64,000 bases of DNA. It comes from Bacteroidota bacterium (GTDB lineage Bacteria; Bacteroidota; Bacteroidia; Flavobacteriales; Weeksellaceae). Where the stretch lies: contig JAEWOR010000034.1 of the NCBI GenBank assembly GCA_023399595.1, forward strand, positions 1 to 64,000, written 5' to 3'. The notes under the pieces were generated by a model. That model was not told the origin of the DNA and ran no database searches. It saw nothing but the letters and a program-made list of their open reading frames with translations. Of the stretch, positions 16,074 through 23,924 are shown one piece after another. How positions within the stretch are numbered: position 1 is the stretch's first letter; every line of letters starts with the position of its first letter. The position numbers and the translations under genes were made by a program.

Positions 16074-16898
16074 CTATTTTAAGTTATGTTTGAAATCTTC
16101 TTTTAGCCTTCTTTCTATTTCTTTCAGCTTTGCTGACCACGTTTTTACAAGTTCTTTCTTGCCTTGACCTTCATATTTAGAAACTGATTTTTGAGCGTTT
16201 GTTCTAGCTTTCACCAGCTCTGCTTCAGACATTTCTCCAACATCTTGTTTCATTTTCATTTCTGCTAAAAGTGGATGTTTACCCAAAATTTTACCATTGC
16301 TATCTCTGTAGAAATCTAGTTCCTCTTTAATTTCTTTATTCAGTTGCCATTTTTCTAAAACTGTTTTTCCAATTTCATAAAGCTTATCTTCTGCATCTGC
16401 TTCGCTTTCGGCTTTTAAAATTCCTGCATGAGCTGCAGCGTAATTTTTATAAGCTGAAATTTTTTTATTAACCAAAACTGCAAATACATCTGGACAACTT
16501 TCATCATTTAAAAATGGATATTCGTCACGAATACCAATACCATCTACCACATCTGGAACCGAATCCAGATTTAAAGCTTTTAAAATTTCCTCGTTAGGAT
16601 TTGCAACGGGAACAACTGGAGCAGGAGAAACTACAGGTGCAATATTTTTAACATTTACGGCATCTTCTTTCTCGTCTTCTTCTGGATTGCACAAAGCAAC
16701 TTCTTTGTCGGTAATACCAAAGTGTTGTTTAATATCATATTTCAGACCTTCCAATTTATTAGGAGTATAGCCTAATTGGTAATGATAAACTGCTCTCACA
16801 TTTGCTATTTCAGCGTAAAGCTTTACAAGATCTGTATACAGCTGAGTGTTTTTTTTACTGTCGGCGTTTTTCAACAGTTTTAGAATTCTATTTCTCAT
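16074..16898 (-). CDS. Uncharacterised phage protein
   Basis: 274 residues. A helical N-terminus, an Ala/Pro/Val-rich linker near 88-100 (PVVSPAPVVPVANP), and a charged coiled-coil C-terminus rich in Lys and Glu. No known domain recognised. The start overlaps the upstream membrane gene by 11 bp, so it is in the packaging operon. A scaffold-like or assembly role is possible. Confidence 0.65.
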   Translation of the reverse strand: MRNRILKLLKNADSKKNTQLYTDLVKLYAEIANVRAVYHYQLGYTPNKLEGLKYDIKQHFGITDKEVALCNPEEDEKEDAVNVKNIAPVVSPAPVVPVANPNEEILKALNLDSVPDVVDGIGIRDEYPFLNDESCPDVFAVLVNKKISAYKNYAAAHAGILKAESEADAEDKLYEIGKTVLEKWQLNKEIKEELDFYRDSNGKILGKHPLLAEMKMKQDVGEMSEAELVKARTNAQKSVSKYEGQGKKELVKTWSAKLKEIERRLKEDFKHNLK

Positions 16899-17259
16899 AA
16901 GTCCAATGTTTTAAAATGTAAAATTTTCTGATAATTATATATGAGTAAAGGATGAAAGGATAGCTTACTCCTATATCTGTATTCGTAAAAAAGTAATATC
17001 CAGAAATAGCAAATAATGCCAAAAAAGCAATAACCGAAGCGGTATCTACTAAGCCAAACCAACAGGATTTTCGATAAATTCTAACATTCGGATTTTCTTT
17101 TCGCTGGATTTCTAAAATGCCAATTTCTGATAAAAAGAAAATGCAAAGCGCAGGAAAAACGATACTGATGTAAAATGATTTACTAATGAAGAATGCCACC
17201 GTAAGAACTACTAGTAAAAGCAACTGAAAATAGGTGAGCCATTTGTGATAAGGATGCAT
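16888..17259 (-). CDS. Small membrane protein, first gene of the packaging unit
   Basis: 123 residues from the ATG at 17259, MHPYHKWLTYFQ. Four hydrophobic segments are visible (about 10-25, 29-47, 66-84, 92-110). A longer frame up to 17343 would translate the late promoter and terminator and is rejected. Expressed from late promoter P3. A holin-like role is conceivable, but it is far from the lysis genes. Confidence 0.6.
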   Translation of the reverse strand: MHPYHKWLTYFQLLLLVVLTVAFFISKSFYISIVFPALCIFFLSEIGILEIQRKENPNVRIYRKSCWFGLVDTASVIAFLALFAISGYYFFTNTDIGVSYPFILYSYIIIRKFYILKHWTYEK

Positions 17260-17275
17260 ATATACTATTTTCTTA

Positions 17276-17313
17276 CGAAAGTAGAGCGAACGCAATTCGC
17301 AAGTTGTGACGCA
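17276..17313 (-). promoter_or_regulatory. Late promoter P3
   Basis: TGCGTCACAA (17313-17304), 20 nt, TACTTTCG (17283-17276), 16 nt before the ATG. The last 13 bases (TTCGCTCTACTTTCG region) are shared with P4. Confidence 0.78.
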
Positions 17314-17316
17314 AAG

Positions 17317-17340
17317 AAAAAAGCCACTCGTTGGAGTGGC
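17317..17340 (-). terminator. Terminator before late promoter P3
   Basis: Stem GCCACTC/GAGTGGC with a 4-nt loop and T6 on the minus strand. It ends the operon that finishes at 17372. Confidence 0.85.
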
Positions 17341-17371
17341 CAAATAATAAAGTATAATGAATGAATGTTTA

Positions 17372-17536
17372 CTACAAAGTTACTTTATAAAATTTCGATT
17401 CGGAGAAAGGGAAAGATACATACTGATCTTCGTCTACTAAAATAAGCATTTCTCCCTCTAATTTCCAAAGGCTTTCTGCATCTACAAAAACACCTTCAAT
17501 GGAAATCACATCTATATTGTTACGGTAATATTCCAT
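17372..17536 (-). CDS. 54-residue acidic protein
   Basis: Encodes MEYYRNNIDVISIEGVFVD onward, acidic, with no known domain. Its ATG at 17536 overlaps the end of the previous gene by 17 bp, and it is followed by a terminator, so it is the last gene of the three-gene leader-controlled operon. Confidence 0.6.
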   Translation of the reverse strand: MEYYRNNIDVISIEGVFVDAESLWKLEGEMLILVDEDQYVSFPFSESKFYKVTL

Positions 17537-17801
17537 AGTTATTAGATTGATATTCGTCTTGTAAATCTTGGAAAGTTTCTTTGTTGTCTTTCACTAGTTC
17601 CACCATGCAGGAAAGAAAGCCTAAAATCTTGTAGAACTCTTCTTTCTCTTGCTCCGAAGCTGTAGATTTAGCAAGAATACCAAATGCAGCTTTGTTAATT
17701 TCCTCTATACAGCCTAAATTTTTACATGCTTGTAAAATAAGGCTTACCAATTTGTTTTCCAGGGCATCCATAGGGAACGCCGATACGCTTGAATTGTTCA
17801 T
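17520..17801 (-). CDS. Small phage protein of unknown function
   Basis: 93 residues, helical, with a Ser/Glu-rich middle (KSTASEQEKEEFYKILGFL) and no recognised domain. Middle gene of the operon 18070-17372. Confidence 0.65.
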   Translation of the reverse strand: MNNSSVSAFPMDALENKLVSLILQACKNLGCIEEINKAAFGILAKSTASEQEKEEFYKILGFLSCMVELVKDNKETFQDLQDEYQSNNYGILP

Positions 17802-17836
17802 TTTTTTTGTTTTTTAAAAAATTAGAACTTCTAAAA

Positions 17837-18070
17837 TTATTCTATAACGTACTTTAACTTATAGTTTCTAACTGCATTTCTTCCTGCTATAAGCTTTGTT
17901 CTTCCGTAGGCGTGGGTTTCTCTGTCTGTGAGATTGGATATTATGGCGAGGTAAGAGCCGTGGAATTTCTGGTAAGTGATGTAAACTTCATCTCTAAAAC
18001 TTACTTTCTTTAACGCTTTTTCTTTTCTGTTAAGCGTTTTTCTGGATTGGGTTTTTGTTTTGTTTGACAT
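17837..18070 (-). CDS. Basic protein under a structured leader
   Basis: 77 residues, starting MSNKTKTQSRKTLNRKEKALKK, strongly basic, possibly nucleic-acid binding; no known fold. Preceded by a leader of about 170 nt that can pair with its start codon (see 18071-18245). Confidence 0.65.
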   Translation of the reverse strand: MSNKTKTQSRKTLNRKEKALKKVSFRDEVYITYQKFHGSYLAIISNLTDRETHAYGRTKLIAGRNAVRNYKLKYVIE

Positions 18071-18245
18071 TTTATTTGTTTTTAAAAGTTTCTCCTAAAA
18101 ACATCCACTATAGAAAAGCAAAAAACCTTGACTTTCGTGGATGTCGTCAAACAAAACCTTCCGGAGAAAGAACCACTACTCGCCAAGGCGATTTATTGAT
18201 AATAAAAATTATATCTGGATTACCAGAAGATTTTGTTTGACATGA
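18071..18245 (-). promoter_or_regulatory. Candidate attenuator leader of the 18070 operon
   Basis: Three copies of an 11-mer occur in the transcript. Copy 1 (18241-18231) and copy 3 (18068-18058, including most of the start codon) read GTCAAACAAAA. Copy 2 (18156-18146) is their exact complement and can pair with only one at a time. A second stem (18144-18137 with 18108-18101) is followed by T5. A 7-codon reading frame (MSNKIFW) begins at 18243, over copy 1. TCGCCAAGGCGA at 18180-18191 is a further palindrome. Control of translation by alternative hairpins is inferred. Confidence 0.55.
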
Positions 18246-18276
18246 CAAAGATGCAAACTTATTTTTTACTGTGCAA
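18246..18276 (-). promoter_or_regulatory. Promoter of the leader-controlled operon
   Basis: TTG (18276-18274), a 20-nt spacer, and CATCTTTG (18253-18246) on the minus strand. The first ATG is only 2 nt beyond the box. Confidence 0.6.
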
Positions 18277-18282
18277 TAGTTT

Positions 18283-18315
18283 ACAAAAAAAATCTCCGAA
18301 TATTCGGAGATTTTT
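18283..18315 (-). terminator. Terminator of the 18319-19065 gene
   Basis: A perfect 18-bp palindrome TCTCCGAATATTCGGAGA with a T-rich tail on both strands, directly after the stop at 18319. Confidence 0.87.
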
Positions 18316-18318
18316 AAT

Positions 18319-19065
18319 CTATCTAACAGCTTCAGACCTTTTACTTTCTAATGTCCAATTACTTTGATCAAGTTTATCACCTCCGTTGTATCTTAATTTT
18401 AATTTGTAGATGTATGATTTTTCCATTCCAAAAGCATTTTTCGCTTTTACTTTTTGTAAAACAGTAAAACTACCATCTGAATTTTCAGTTGAATTACAAT
18501 CAAAAACAGAAAAACTAGCTTCATCTGGATAATTTAAATCTGCTTTTATAAAATCACTTGAAATAGCACACGGATTACTCGAAGAACCGCTTTTATTCAC
18601 TAAAAAATAAAAACCAGCCACAACTACAAAAACAACTAATATCCAAATTGCTGTTCTATTTTGACTTTCTTTCTCATGTTTATAATTAAATTGAATAATT
18701 TCTTCAAAAGCCATTGGGTTAGTTTTACCTTCTTCCCATATTTCTTCTAAATGATATTTAATATCCGTAAAATATTGAAATGCATTTTTACTTTCCGATT
18801 TAATAGCAACCTTTAAATCTTTATCCTCTTTTTTCACGTTAAAAAACAAGATACCATCAGTTCCAAATTCAATACTTTTTATAAATTTAGTATAAAGTGT
18901 AAATAACACCTTATCATTAAAGGCGTTTTTCAGATGAACTCCATCTTTAAACGGTTGGAATTTAATCAAAACTTTAGATTTTACATCTGGATAACCTCCA
19001 TAATAAGTAATCCTAGAAGACTCGGCTTTTAGACTCTTAAAATAATTCAAATGTTCACTTAACAT
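18319..19065 (-). CDS. Membrane-anchored protein, probable lysogenic conversion (moron) gene
   Basis: 248 residues: a cytoplasmic-type N-terminal domain (1-140), one transmembrane helix (about 142-159, IWILVVFVVVAGFYFLV), then a C-terminal domain of about 85 residues with two Cys. Not similar to any phage structural family I know. It has its own -7 box and its own terminator, so it is a self-contained unit inside the late region, the hallmark of a moron. Function unknown. Confidence 0.7.
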   Translation of the reverse strand: MLSEHLNYFKSLKAESSRITYYGGYPDVKSKVLIKFQPFKDGVHLKNAFNDKVLFTLYTKFIKSIEFGTDGILFFNVKKEDKDLKVAIKSESKNAFQYFTDIKYHLEEIWEEGKTNPMAFEEIIQFNYKHEKESQNRTAIWILVVFVVVAGFYFLVNKSGSSSNPCAISSDFIKADLNYPDEASFSVFDCNSTENSDGSFTVLQKVKAKNAFGMEKSYIYKLKLRYNGGDKLDQSNWTLESKRSEAVR

Positions 19066-19081
19066 AGTTAAAATTTTTCCA

Positions 19082-19089
19082 CAAATATA
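19082..19089 (-). promoter_or_regulatory. -7 box of the moron gene
   Basis: A perfect TATATTTG on the minus strand, 16 nt before the ATG at 19065. Confidence 0.65.
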
Positions 19090-19092
19090 AAA

Positions 19093-19162
19093 GAAAAACC
19101 CCGCCTAAAGGCGAGGTAAAAACACAAATAATGAATAATAAATTTATTTCTCCTGATTACTT
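19093..19162 (-). ncRNA. Candidate small RNA B (about 70 nt)
   Basis: It starts after an operator-overlapped -7 box (19174-19167) and ends at a CCTCGCC/GGCGGGG hairpin (19116-19099) with T5. An AGGAG motif is present, but no start codon follows at a useful distance. Length and ends are inferred. Confidence 0.45.
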
Positions 19163-19166
19163 GATG

Positions 19167-19186
19167 CTAATATACAAATTGTTGTA
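19167..19186 (-). promoter_or_regulatory. Operator and -7 box for small RNA B
   Basis: Palindrome TACAA-N4-TTGTA at 19173-19186, overlapping TATATTAG (19174-19167). Nearly the same 20-bp string occurs at 19273-19292 and 21256-21275. Confidence 0.6.
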
Positions 19187-19197
19187 TTATATACAAA

Positions 19198-19268
19198 ATA
19201 AAAATTCCCTGTATTTATACAAGGAATCTTAAAGTATTATGATGTCAACAAGATGTGGGAGAAACATC
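19198..19268 (-). ncRNA. Candidate small RNA A (about 70 nt)
   Basis: Follows the operator/-7 box at 19292-19273. It contains a 6-bp hairpin (AAGATG/CATCTT) and ends in an 11-bp stem (19227-19217 with 19214-19204, one G-U) plus a T-rich tail. The only ORF is 12 codons. Confidence 0.45.
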
Positions 19269-19272
19269 TTTG

Positions 19273-19292
19273 CTAATATACAAATTGTTGTA
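19273..19292 (-). promoter_or_regulatory. Operator and -7 box for small RNA A
   Basis: TACAA-N4-TTGTA at 19279-19292 overlapping TATATTAG (19280-19273). It abuts the stop codon of the small HTH gene. Confidence 0.6.
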
Positions 19293-19481
19293 TTATGAAT
19301 TGTATATTTTTTGTCTGTTTTCTAAAAAACTTCCGTAAGCATCTAGTAATTTAACTTCCATATCTGCGGAAAGCTGATATTTCCCTTTGAAAAGCTTGCG
19401 TACATAATCATAACTTAAACCAAATTCCTCACAAAATTCTGTGAGATTTATCCCTTTGAAAAGTAATTTTAATTTTTCCAT
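19293..19481 (-). CDS. Small helix-turn-helix protein (Cro-like)
   Basis: 62 residues from the ATG at 19481. NLTEFCEEFGLSYDYVRKLFKGK is a typical HTH. It starts 3 nt after a perfect -7 box that is itself overlapped by a 14-bp palindrome, so autoregulation is likely. An uncommon gene to find inside a head/tail module. Confidence 0.65.
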   Translation of the reverse strand: MEKLKLLFKGINLTEFCEEFGLSYDYVRKLFKGKYQLSADMEVKLLDAYGSFLENRQKIYNS

Positions 19482-19484
19482 ACC

Positions 19485-19505
19485 CAAATATACGGATTTA
19501 TCCGT
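19485..19505 (-). promoter_or_regulatory. Promoter with palindromic operator of the small HTH gene
   Basis: TATATTTG (19492-19485) is adjoined by the palindrome ACGGAT-TT-ATCCGT (19492-19505). This differs from the TACAA-N4-TTGTA operator. Confidence 0.6.
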
Positions 19506-19513
19506 TATTTCGG

Positions 19514-19903
19514 TTAAATTATTTTACCATCTAATTCCGCAATAATCTCATCCCGAATACTATCTGATAGACCAAAGGTTAAATCTCTACCCAACTGTCC
19601 GAAATGCCCCATGATAATCCTATTATGAATGTCGTAAGTTTTTTTACGTTTGTATTTTTCTGTTTTGCGTGGCTTTGTAAGTCGCTTCATCTCTACCATA
19701 CGCAAAAGCCCTTTATGTTGGTAAATCATAGTGTCGTCATCTACCGTAAAAGTTCTATCAGCATTGGAAGCATCGGAGAAGCTTGGCATTTTAGAATTTT
19801 GCTTTTCATTAATCTTATCGGCATGCTTTTGCAACATACGCCTTTGGAAAGCTGCCAAAATTAGCTTTTCACCTTTAGCTTTTCTTTCGCCTACTAAATC
19901 CAT
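19514..19903 (-). CDS. Phage head-tail region protein
   Basis: 129 residues, basic, with a helical N-terminus and the stretch MIYQHKGLLRMVEMKRL. Similar small basic proteins occupy head-tail joining positions in Bacteroidota prophages, as I recall. Its ATG overlaps the previous stop by one base. Role inferred from position only. Confidence 0.55.
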   Translation of the reverse strand: MDLVGERKAKGEKLILAAFQRRMLQKHADKINEKQNSKMPSFSDASNADRTFTVDDDTMIYQHKGLLRMVEMKRLTKPRKTEKYKRKKTYDIHNRIIMGHFGQLGRDLTFGLSDSIRDEIIAELDGKII

Positions 19904-20355
19904 TAGAATTCAAATTTCTGTGATTTTTCATCTACTTCTATAGAATAGCCCATGCAACTTGCTTTTCTGGCAAAAGGATCTATACGCAAAGTCCCACGTT
20001 CTAATTCAAAAGAAGCACAGTTTTCATTGGTAAAAAGTTTTTTTACAAAAGGTTTTAACACGGCAATAATTTCTGATAATGTAGAAATATACTCGTCTTG
20101 ATTTTTAAAAACTTTAAGATCTACTTTTTTGCAAAGGAAGAACTGCAGATAAGATTCTATTCCGCTCTCGTCTTCCTCCCCGAATCCAGAATATGACGGA
20201 ACCACAACTACCAATAGAAGATTTTCTTCCTTTTTGTGGTCTGTCATCAAATTTGCTAATTCGTCATCCGTTACCACAAATTCTATTTTTTTTATCGCTG
20301 GAAGTTCTGGCTTTAGTTCTGCCAAACGTTCTTTAAGTAAACTAATATCAATCAT
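19903..20355 (-). CDS. Putative tail terminator or head-tail connector
   Basis: 150 residues with alternating strands and helices. Size and place between neck genes and tail genes fit a tail terminator or completion protein. No diagnostic motif. Overlaps the upstream gene by 8 bp. Confidence 0.45.
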   Translation of the reverse strand: MIDISLLKERLAELKPELPAIKKIEFVVTDDELANLMTDHKKEENLLLVVVVPSYSGFGEEDESGIESYLQFFLCKKVDLKVFKNQDEYISTLSEIIAVLKPFVKKLFTNENCASFELERGTLRIDPFARKASCMGYSIEVDEKSQKFEF

Positions 20356-21238
20356 TACTAGAGGTTTGAGATTCTGCTTTTATTCTTTCCATTTCTTTTT
20401 TCTCATGACGAGCTCGGTAAATAAGGTCGCACATTCTTATGAGGATAAGCATATAATCTGTTTTTCTTACATCTTCATATGGTCCAAAAACATTGCTTTC
20501 TGCCAATTGGAAAGAGGTAGCTCTTAAACCAATGCTTTCTACTATTTCATCTGTAGAAGTTTCCAAATCATCATTTTTGGAGTTGAAAAGCATACAAATT
20601 TCTATTTCTCTTCCATCCAGGAGAATTACACACTCTTTTGTTATATAATTTACAAACGACACGAAAAGCAGGTAGAAACCATAGATATAGCGAATATCTA
20701 AGTGCTTGAAGAAAGCTATTCTCTTTTCTAGCTTTATCTTATCGTAAGTTTCATTAGATTTAAGATAGAATATTGCAAAAAGTCTTACTAAATATTCTAT
20801 TTCATTTGTTTTCTTGTAGTTTTCTAATTCTCCGAAACCATCTTCTATTTGTCCATAAGTACAGTCTTCAAAACTATCTTTAGGACCATAAAAAGAATGG
20901 TTGAGATATTTTACAGATTTTACAGGATTATGAATAAAATCTAAAATTAAGTGAGGAACTTCATTTTCATCTTTCACAAAGAAAGAATCTATTAGTTCTG
21001 AGCATATGAAAATATTTTGCCACTTTTCTTCGTCTGCATTTTCAAACTCTTCTTTTTTATACTCCATGTTCAAGAGAACATAAAGAGCCATTGTACGGAA
21101 TTCATTGTAAGAGATTTCTCCTGTTTGAAGAAAGAAGATAAGTTTTGCCATATCGAGATAATGATCTCTTTTGCATTCGCCTAGTTTTTCGGCAATCCAA
21201 ACACGCTTATTTATTTCTAAAAATTCTAATGAGTGCAT
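20348..21238 (-). CDS. Uncharacterised phage protein
   Basis: 296 residues, helical, rich in aromatic and acidic residues, ending in a charged helix (RARHEKKEMERIKAESQ). No family recognised. It has its own operator-type promoter at 21256-21275, which is unusual within a structural module. Confidence 0.6.
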   Translation of the reverse strand: MHSLEFLEINKRVWIAEKLGECKRDHYLDMAKLIFFLQTGEISYNEFRTMALYVLLNMEYKKEEFENADEEKWQNIFICSELIDSFFVKDENEVPHLILDFIHNPVKSVKYLNHSFYGPKDSFEDCTYGQIEDGFGELENYKKTNEIEYLVRLFAIFYLKSNETYDKIKLEKRIAFFKHLDIRYIYGFYLLFVSFVNYITKECVILLDGREIEICMLFNSKNDDLETSTDEIVESIGLRATSFQLAESNVFGPYEDVRKTDYMLILIRMCDLIYRARHEKKEMERIKAESQTSSND

Positions 21239-21255
21239 AAAGTAATTTTCAAATG

Positions 21256-21275
21256 CTAATATACAAATTGTTGTA
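21256..21275 (-). promoter_or_regulatory. Operator-type promoter upstream of the 21238 gene
   Basis: TACAA-N4-TTGTA (21262-21275) overlapping TATATTAG (21263-21256), 17 nt before the ATG at 21238. Confidence 0.6.
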
Positions 21276-21277
21276 AA

Positions 21278-22174
21278 TCACAACGAAACAAAGCCATCAT
21301 CTTTAGTGAAATTTATTTTCTCACGAGGTACAAAATCTGTTTTGCCTTTGCTTATCTCCTGCTCCAAAGACAATAAAAAACCTGAAGTTTTTTTCTCATA
21401 ATACAAAGCAGAAGATTCTACATCGTAACCAGTTGCCGCTTTTTTATTTTCCACTTCTGCTTTCATTAGTCCCTCTGGAAAAAGTTGTAACGATAATTTT
21501 TTAATTCCATCCGCCATTGCATGATGAACACAAGCATTTTGAATTAAACGATAAATGCGAGTAGTTTTTTGATTTTTATAATCTAAAAATTGAGTTCCCA
21601 CTCTGGCAATAATTTCGTCTTCCTCAAAAGCAGCCATACTTGGAGCTAATTTATAGTAAAGCAAGTGAGAGTTGTTGATATTAACATACTTTTGAAACTC
21701 ATGAACATTAGGAACAAATAAGCCCGTAAACTGCTGCATATATTCCGACTCCGACATATCTTCTGACTCTACAATAAAGGCAATAAGTTCATCTAAAGTT
21801 CTGTAATATGCTTTTTCGTTCTCCGCATCAGACTTTTCTATTTGCCATTGCCAAGGTGCTTTATGATGATCGTCTGAACGGAATTGCCTTCCATTCTCCG
21901 TAAATTTAATATCGGTAAGTGGCGCGTATTTTCTAACGGCATCTAAAGCAATAGGATAACGAAGAAGCTGTAAGTATTCATCTTCCATGTCGCCAGCTTC
22001 AAATTTATCTACACCTATATCATAATTATCTTTCCCAATAACTCTTATAATTTCCCGAGTAGCCATCCTGAGATAAGGCCATAACTGAATAACATCTAAA
22101 CTAGCATCATTCATTCCTGTAATCTCCAAAAGATCTGTGCTGTCTCCTGCATTTTTATTGAATAACATTTTCAT
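21278..22174 (-). CDS. Head/neck-region phage protein
   Basis: 298 residues. The start MLFNKNAGDSTDLLEITG and LWPYLRMATREII recall an uncharacterised Bacteroidota phage family (possibly DUF6712; from memory). It follows the portal gene by 11 bp, so an adaptor or neck role is reasonable, but unproven. Confidence 0.55.
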   Translation of the reverse strand: MKMLFNKNAGDSTDLLEITGMNDASLDVIQLWPYLRMATREIIRVIGKDNYDIGVDKFEAGDMEDEYLQLLRYPIALDAVRKYAPLTDIKFTENGRQFRSDDHHKAPWQWQIEKSDAENEKAYYRTLDELIAFIVESEDMSESEYMQQFTGLFVPNVHEFQKYVNINNSHLLYYKLAPSMAAFEEDEIIARVGTQFLDYKNQKTTRIYRLIQNACVHHAMADGIKKLSLQLFPEGLMKAEVENKKAATGYDVESSALYYEKKTSGFLLSLEQEISKGKTDFVPREKINFTKDDGFVSL

Positions 22175-22185
22175 AATATTGCTGC

Positions 22186-23550
22186 TTAATGTGGATTATT
22201 AACTACTCTATCTTTTGAAGATTGATCTTCTTGTTTTTGGGCTTCCTCATGGTAAAAACCAATTTGTAAACCACTTTCTGGGAAGTTGAGTTTTAATGCG
22301 GTATTAATAGCTTTTGTTACCACTTCCTCCGGCACTTTTACACCAATTAATTTAAACATAGTATAAGCGTACAACTGTTCGGAGCCTGAATCAGATTTTC
22401 CTTGATCTGTAATTCCTCCTAAAGATTTATGAATTCCCACTGCTGCCGAAACTGCAGAATCTGCTTTGTCTGCAATTTTTATCTGAGTTTCCACAAAATC
22501 TTTTACATTTTGGTCGATTGGAGTAATCGTCCAGCCTGCATTTTTAAGAGAAGTACCATCTTCTATTATAATGTCTTTTGTGTGCCAAATTTTCCCCGCA
22601 TTATGGTCGGATGTAAGCGTTTCGATAATTGTCTTGAAAAGCAACCTCTCATAATCATCTAGCATTTTCTCATTATATTCTTCTTCAGTTTTCTCACATT
22701 CCTTTTTTATCATCTCTCTTTTGGCATCCCAAAACTGAGCTGGGGAAGTGATATGATATTTAGCATTTACAGAATTTTTGGATAAAGCTTTAAGAATTAA
22801 CGGAACGGCAGTCGCTCTATTAATCCACTCCAACGCTCCTAATATTGTAGGAATAGGATAAAAATCTGTAGCATAGGAATATAATTTTGAGAAGAAAATA
22901 CTTCTATTAGCTCCAAATGGTTTTAGAGGATTGTAAAGTGGATAAGATTTATACCCGTTTGGTTGAAAGACATTCCAGGCGTCTGAAACTATACCATGTG
23001 TTGCTTCTGTACTCCCTTTTTTCCTTGCCAAACGAAACCAAAGCGGATTAATATGTTCTAAAGAGTGTATTCTTTCCTTTCCTAATCTCCCCGATTTTGC
23101 TTTAATAATAGTTGAAGCATTACATTGAGAAAAGTTTGTATCTTGAATGATATTAAGAAGATATGTTCTATAATCAAAACTATCTAACCATTCTTGTATC
23201 GTTGCATTTTCCGTCCATTCTCTTACAGGTTTTCCGTTATCGAAAACAGTTTTATATAAGTGTGGACCTTGCCCCCAAAGTAATTGCTGTTTTTTCTCCA
23301 TTACCCCAGGTATATTAGGATTTCTATAAATGGTATTTTTCAGCAGCTGCGGAATATCGTTAAACATTCCGTATGGAATAAGTTCTAGTTCATCCTCAAA
23401 GGAGTACAAGTGGTTCCATGTATTAAAATCCATTATGCCATTACGGGCAGAATCGAAATCTACTTCCTCTACTTGGTAAGAGAAAACAGCAGCAGGCGTT
23501 GTAACTACAGCGTGATCGCCATATCTTTCTATTTCTAAAGTTTCGCTCAT
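22186..23550 (-). CDS. Phage portal protein
   Basis: 454 residues, the size of the portal that forms the dodecameric DNA gate. Seen: a region from PYGMFNDIPQLLKNTIYRNP through the central stem, and a C-terminal Gln/Glu-rich tail (GFYHEEAQKQEDQ). Its place between capsid and neck genes, in the same order as terminase, fits. Its start overlaps the small upstream gene by 4 bp. Confidence 0.75.
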   Translation of the reverse strand: MSETLEIERYGDHAVVTTPAAVFSYQVEEVDFDSARNGIMDFNTWNHLYSFEDELELIPYGMFNDIPQLLKNTIYRNPNIPGVMEKKQQLLWGQGPHLYKTVFDNGKPVREWTENATIQEWLDSFDYRTYLLNIIQDTNFSQCNASTIIKAKSGRLGKERIHSLEHINPLWFRLARKKGSTEATHGIVSDAWNVFQPNGYKSYPLYNPLKPFGANRSIFFSKLYSYATDFYPIPTILGALEWINRATAVPLILKALSKNSVNAKYHITSPAQFWDAKREMIKKECEKTEEEYNEKMLDDYERLLFKTIIETLTSDHNAGKIWHTKDIIIEDGTSLKNAGWTITPIDQNVKDFVETQIKIADKADSAVSAAVGIHKSLGGITDQGKSDSGSEQLYAYTMFKLIGVKVPEEVVTKAINTALKLNFPESGLQIGFYHEEAQKQEDQSSKDRVVNNPH

Positions 23551-23828
23551 GGTTTTACGGTTCTGCCGTTAATCTCCAGAAGAAGTGGCCAATAAAACTG
23601 GCGTCTTTCATTTTCGTTAATTCTTAGGAAGCTTACTAAAACATCGTGTTTTTTACTTTGATTTCGGCGGTAACCTGCACAAAGAAAAATTTGTTTCTCT
23701 TCTACAATACCTTTAGATGTTTTATCTTTTGCATTGTGAGATAAATATTTAATGTTTGCAGGTACACCTTGCCGTGAGTATTCTCTAAGAATTTCTAAAG
23801 CTTTTAATGGAGTTATCGGCTTGTTCAT
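23547..23828 (-). CDS. Small protein, first gene of the portal unit
   Basis: 93 residues from the ATG at 23828 (MNKPITPLKALEIL). An upstream extension to 23903 would translate the late promoter and is rejected. Basic, no recognised fold. The -7 box ends only 4 nt before this ATG. Confidence 0.6.
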   Translation of the reverse strand: MNKPITPLKALEILREYSRQGVPANIKYLSHNAKDKTSKGIVEEKQIFLCAGYRRNQSKKHDVLVSFLRINENERRQFYWPLLLEINGRTVKP

Positions 23829-23832
23829 GAAG

Positions 23833-23870
23833 CGAAAGTAGAGCGAAGAAATGAGTGAAGTTGTGACGCA
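23833..23870 (-). promoter_or_regulatory. Late promoter P4
   Basis: TGCGTCACAA (23870-23861), 20 nt, TACTTTCG (23840-23833), 4 nt before the ATG at 23828. Confidence 0.78.
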
Positions 23871-23899
23871 AAAAAACCCAATACCTAAGCATTGGGTTT
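23871..23899 (-). terminator. Terminator before late promoter P4
   Basis: Stem AAACCCAAT/ATTGGGTTT with an 8-nt loop and a T run on the minus strand, following the tail-tube gene that ends at 23925. Confidence 0.85.
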
Positions 23900-23924
23900 C
23901 CAAAAAAATAATTAAAAATGAAAA

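Noticed and set aside
17260..17343. N-terminal extension of the 16888 gene, similar to that of the 23547 gene
   Set aside because: The shared residues (FFxCVTT, SLYFR) arise because both extensions translate the same late-promoter module, not from homologous proteins.
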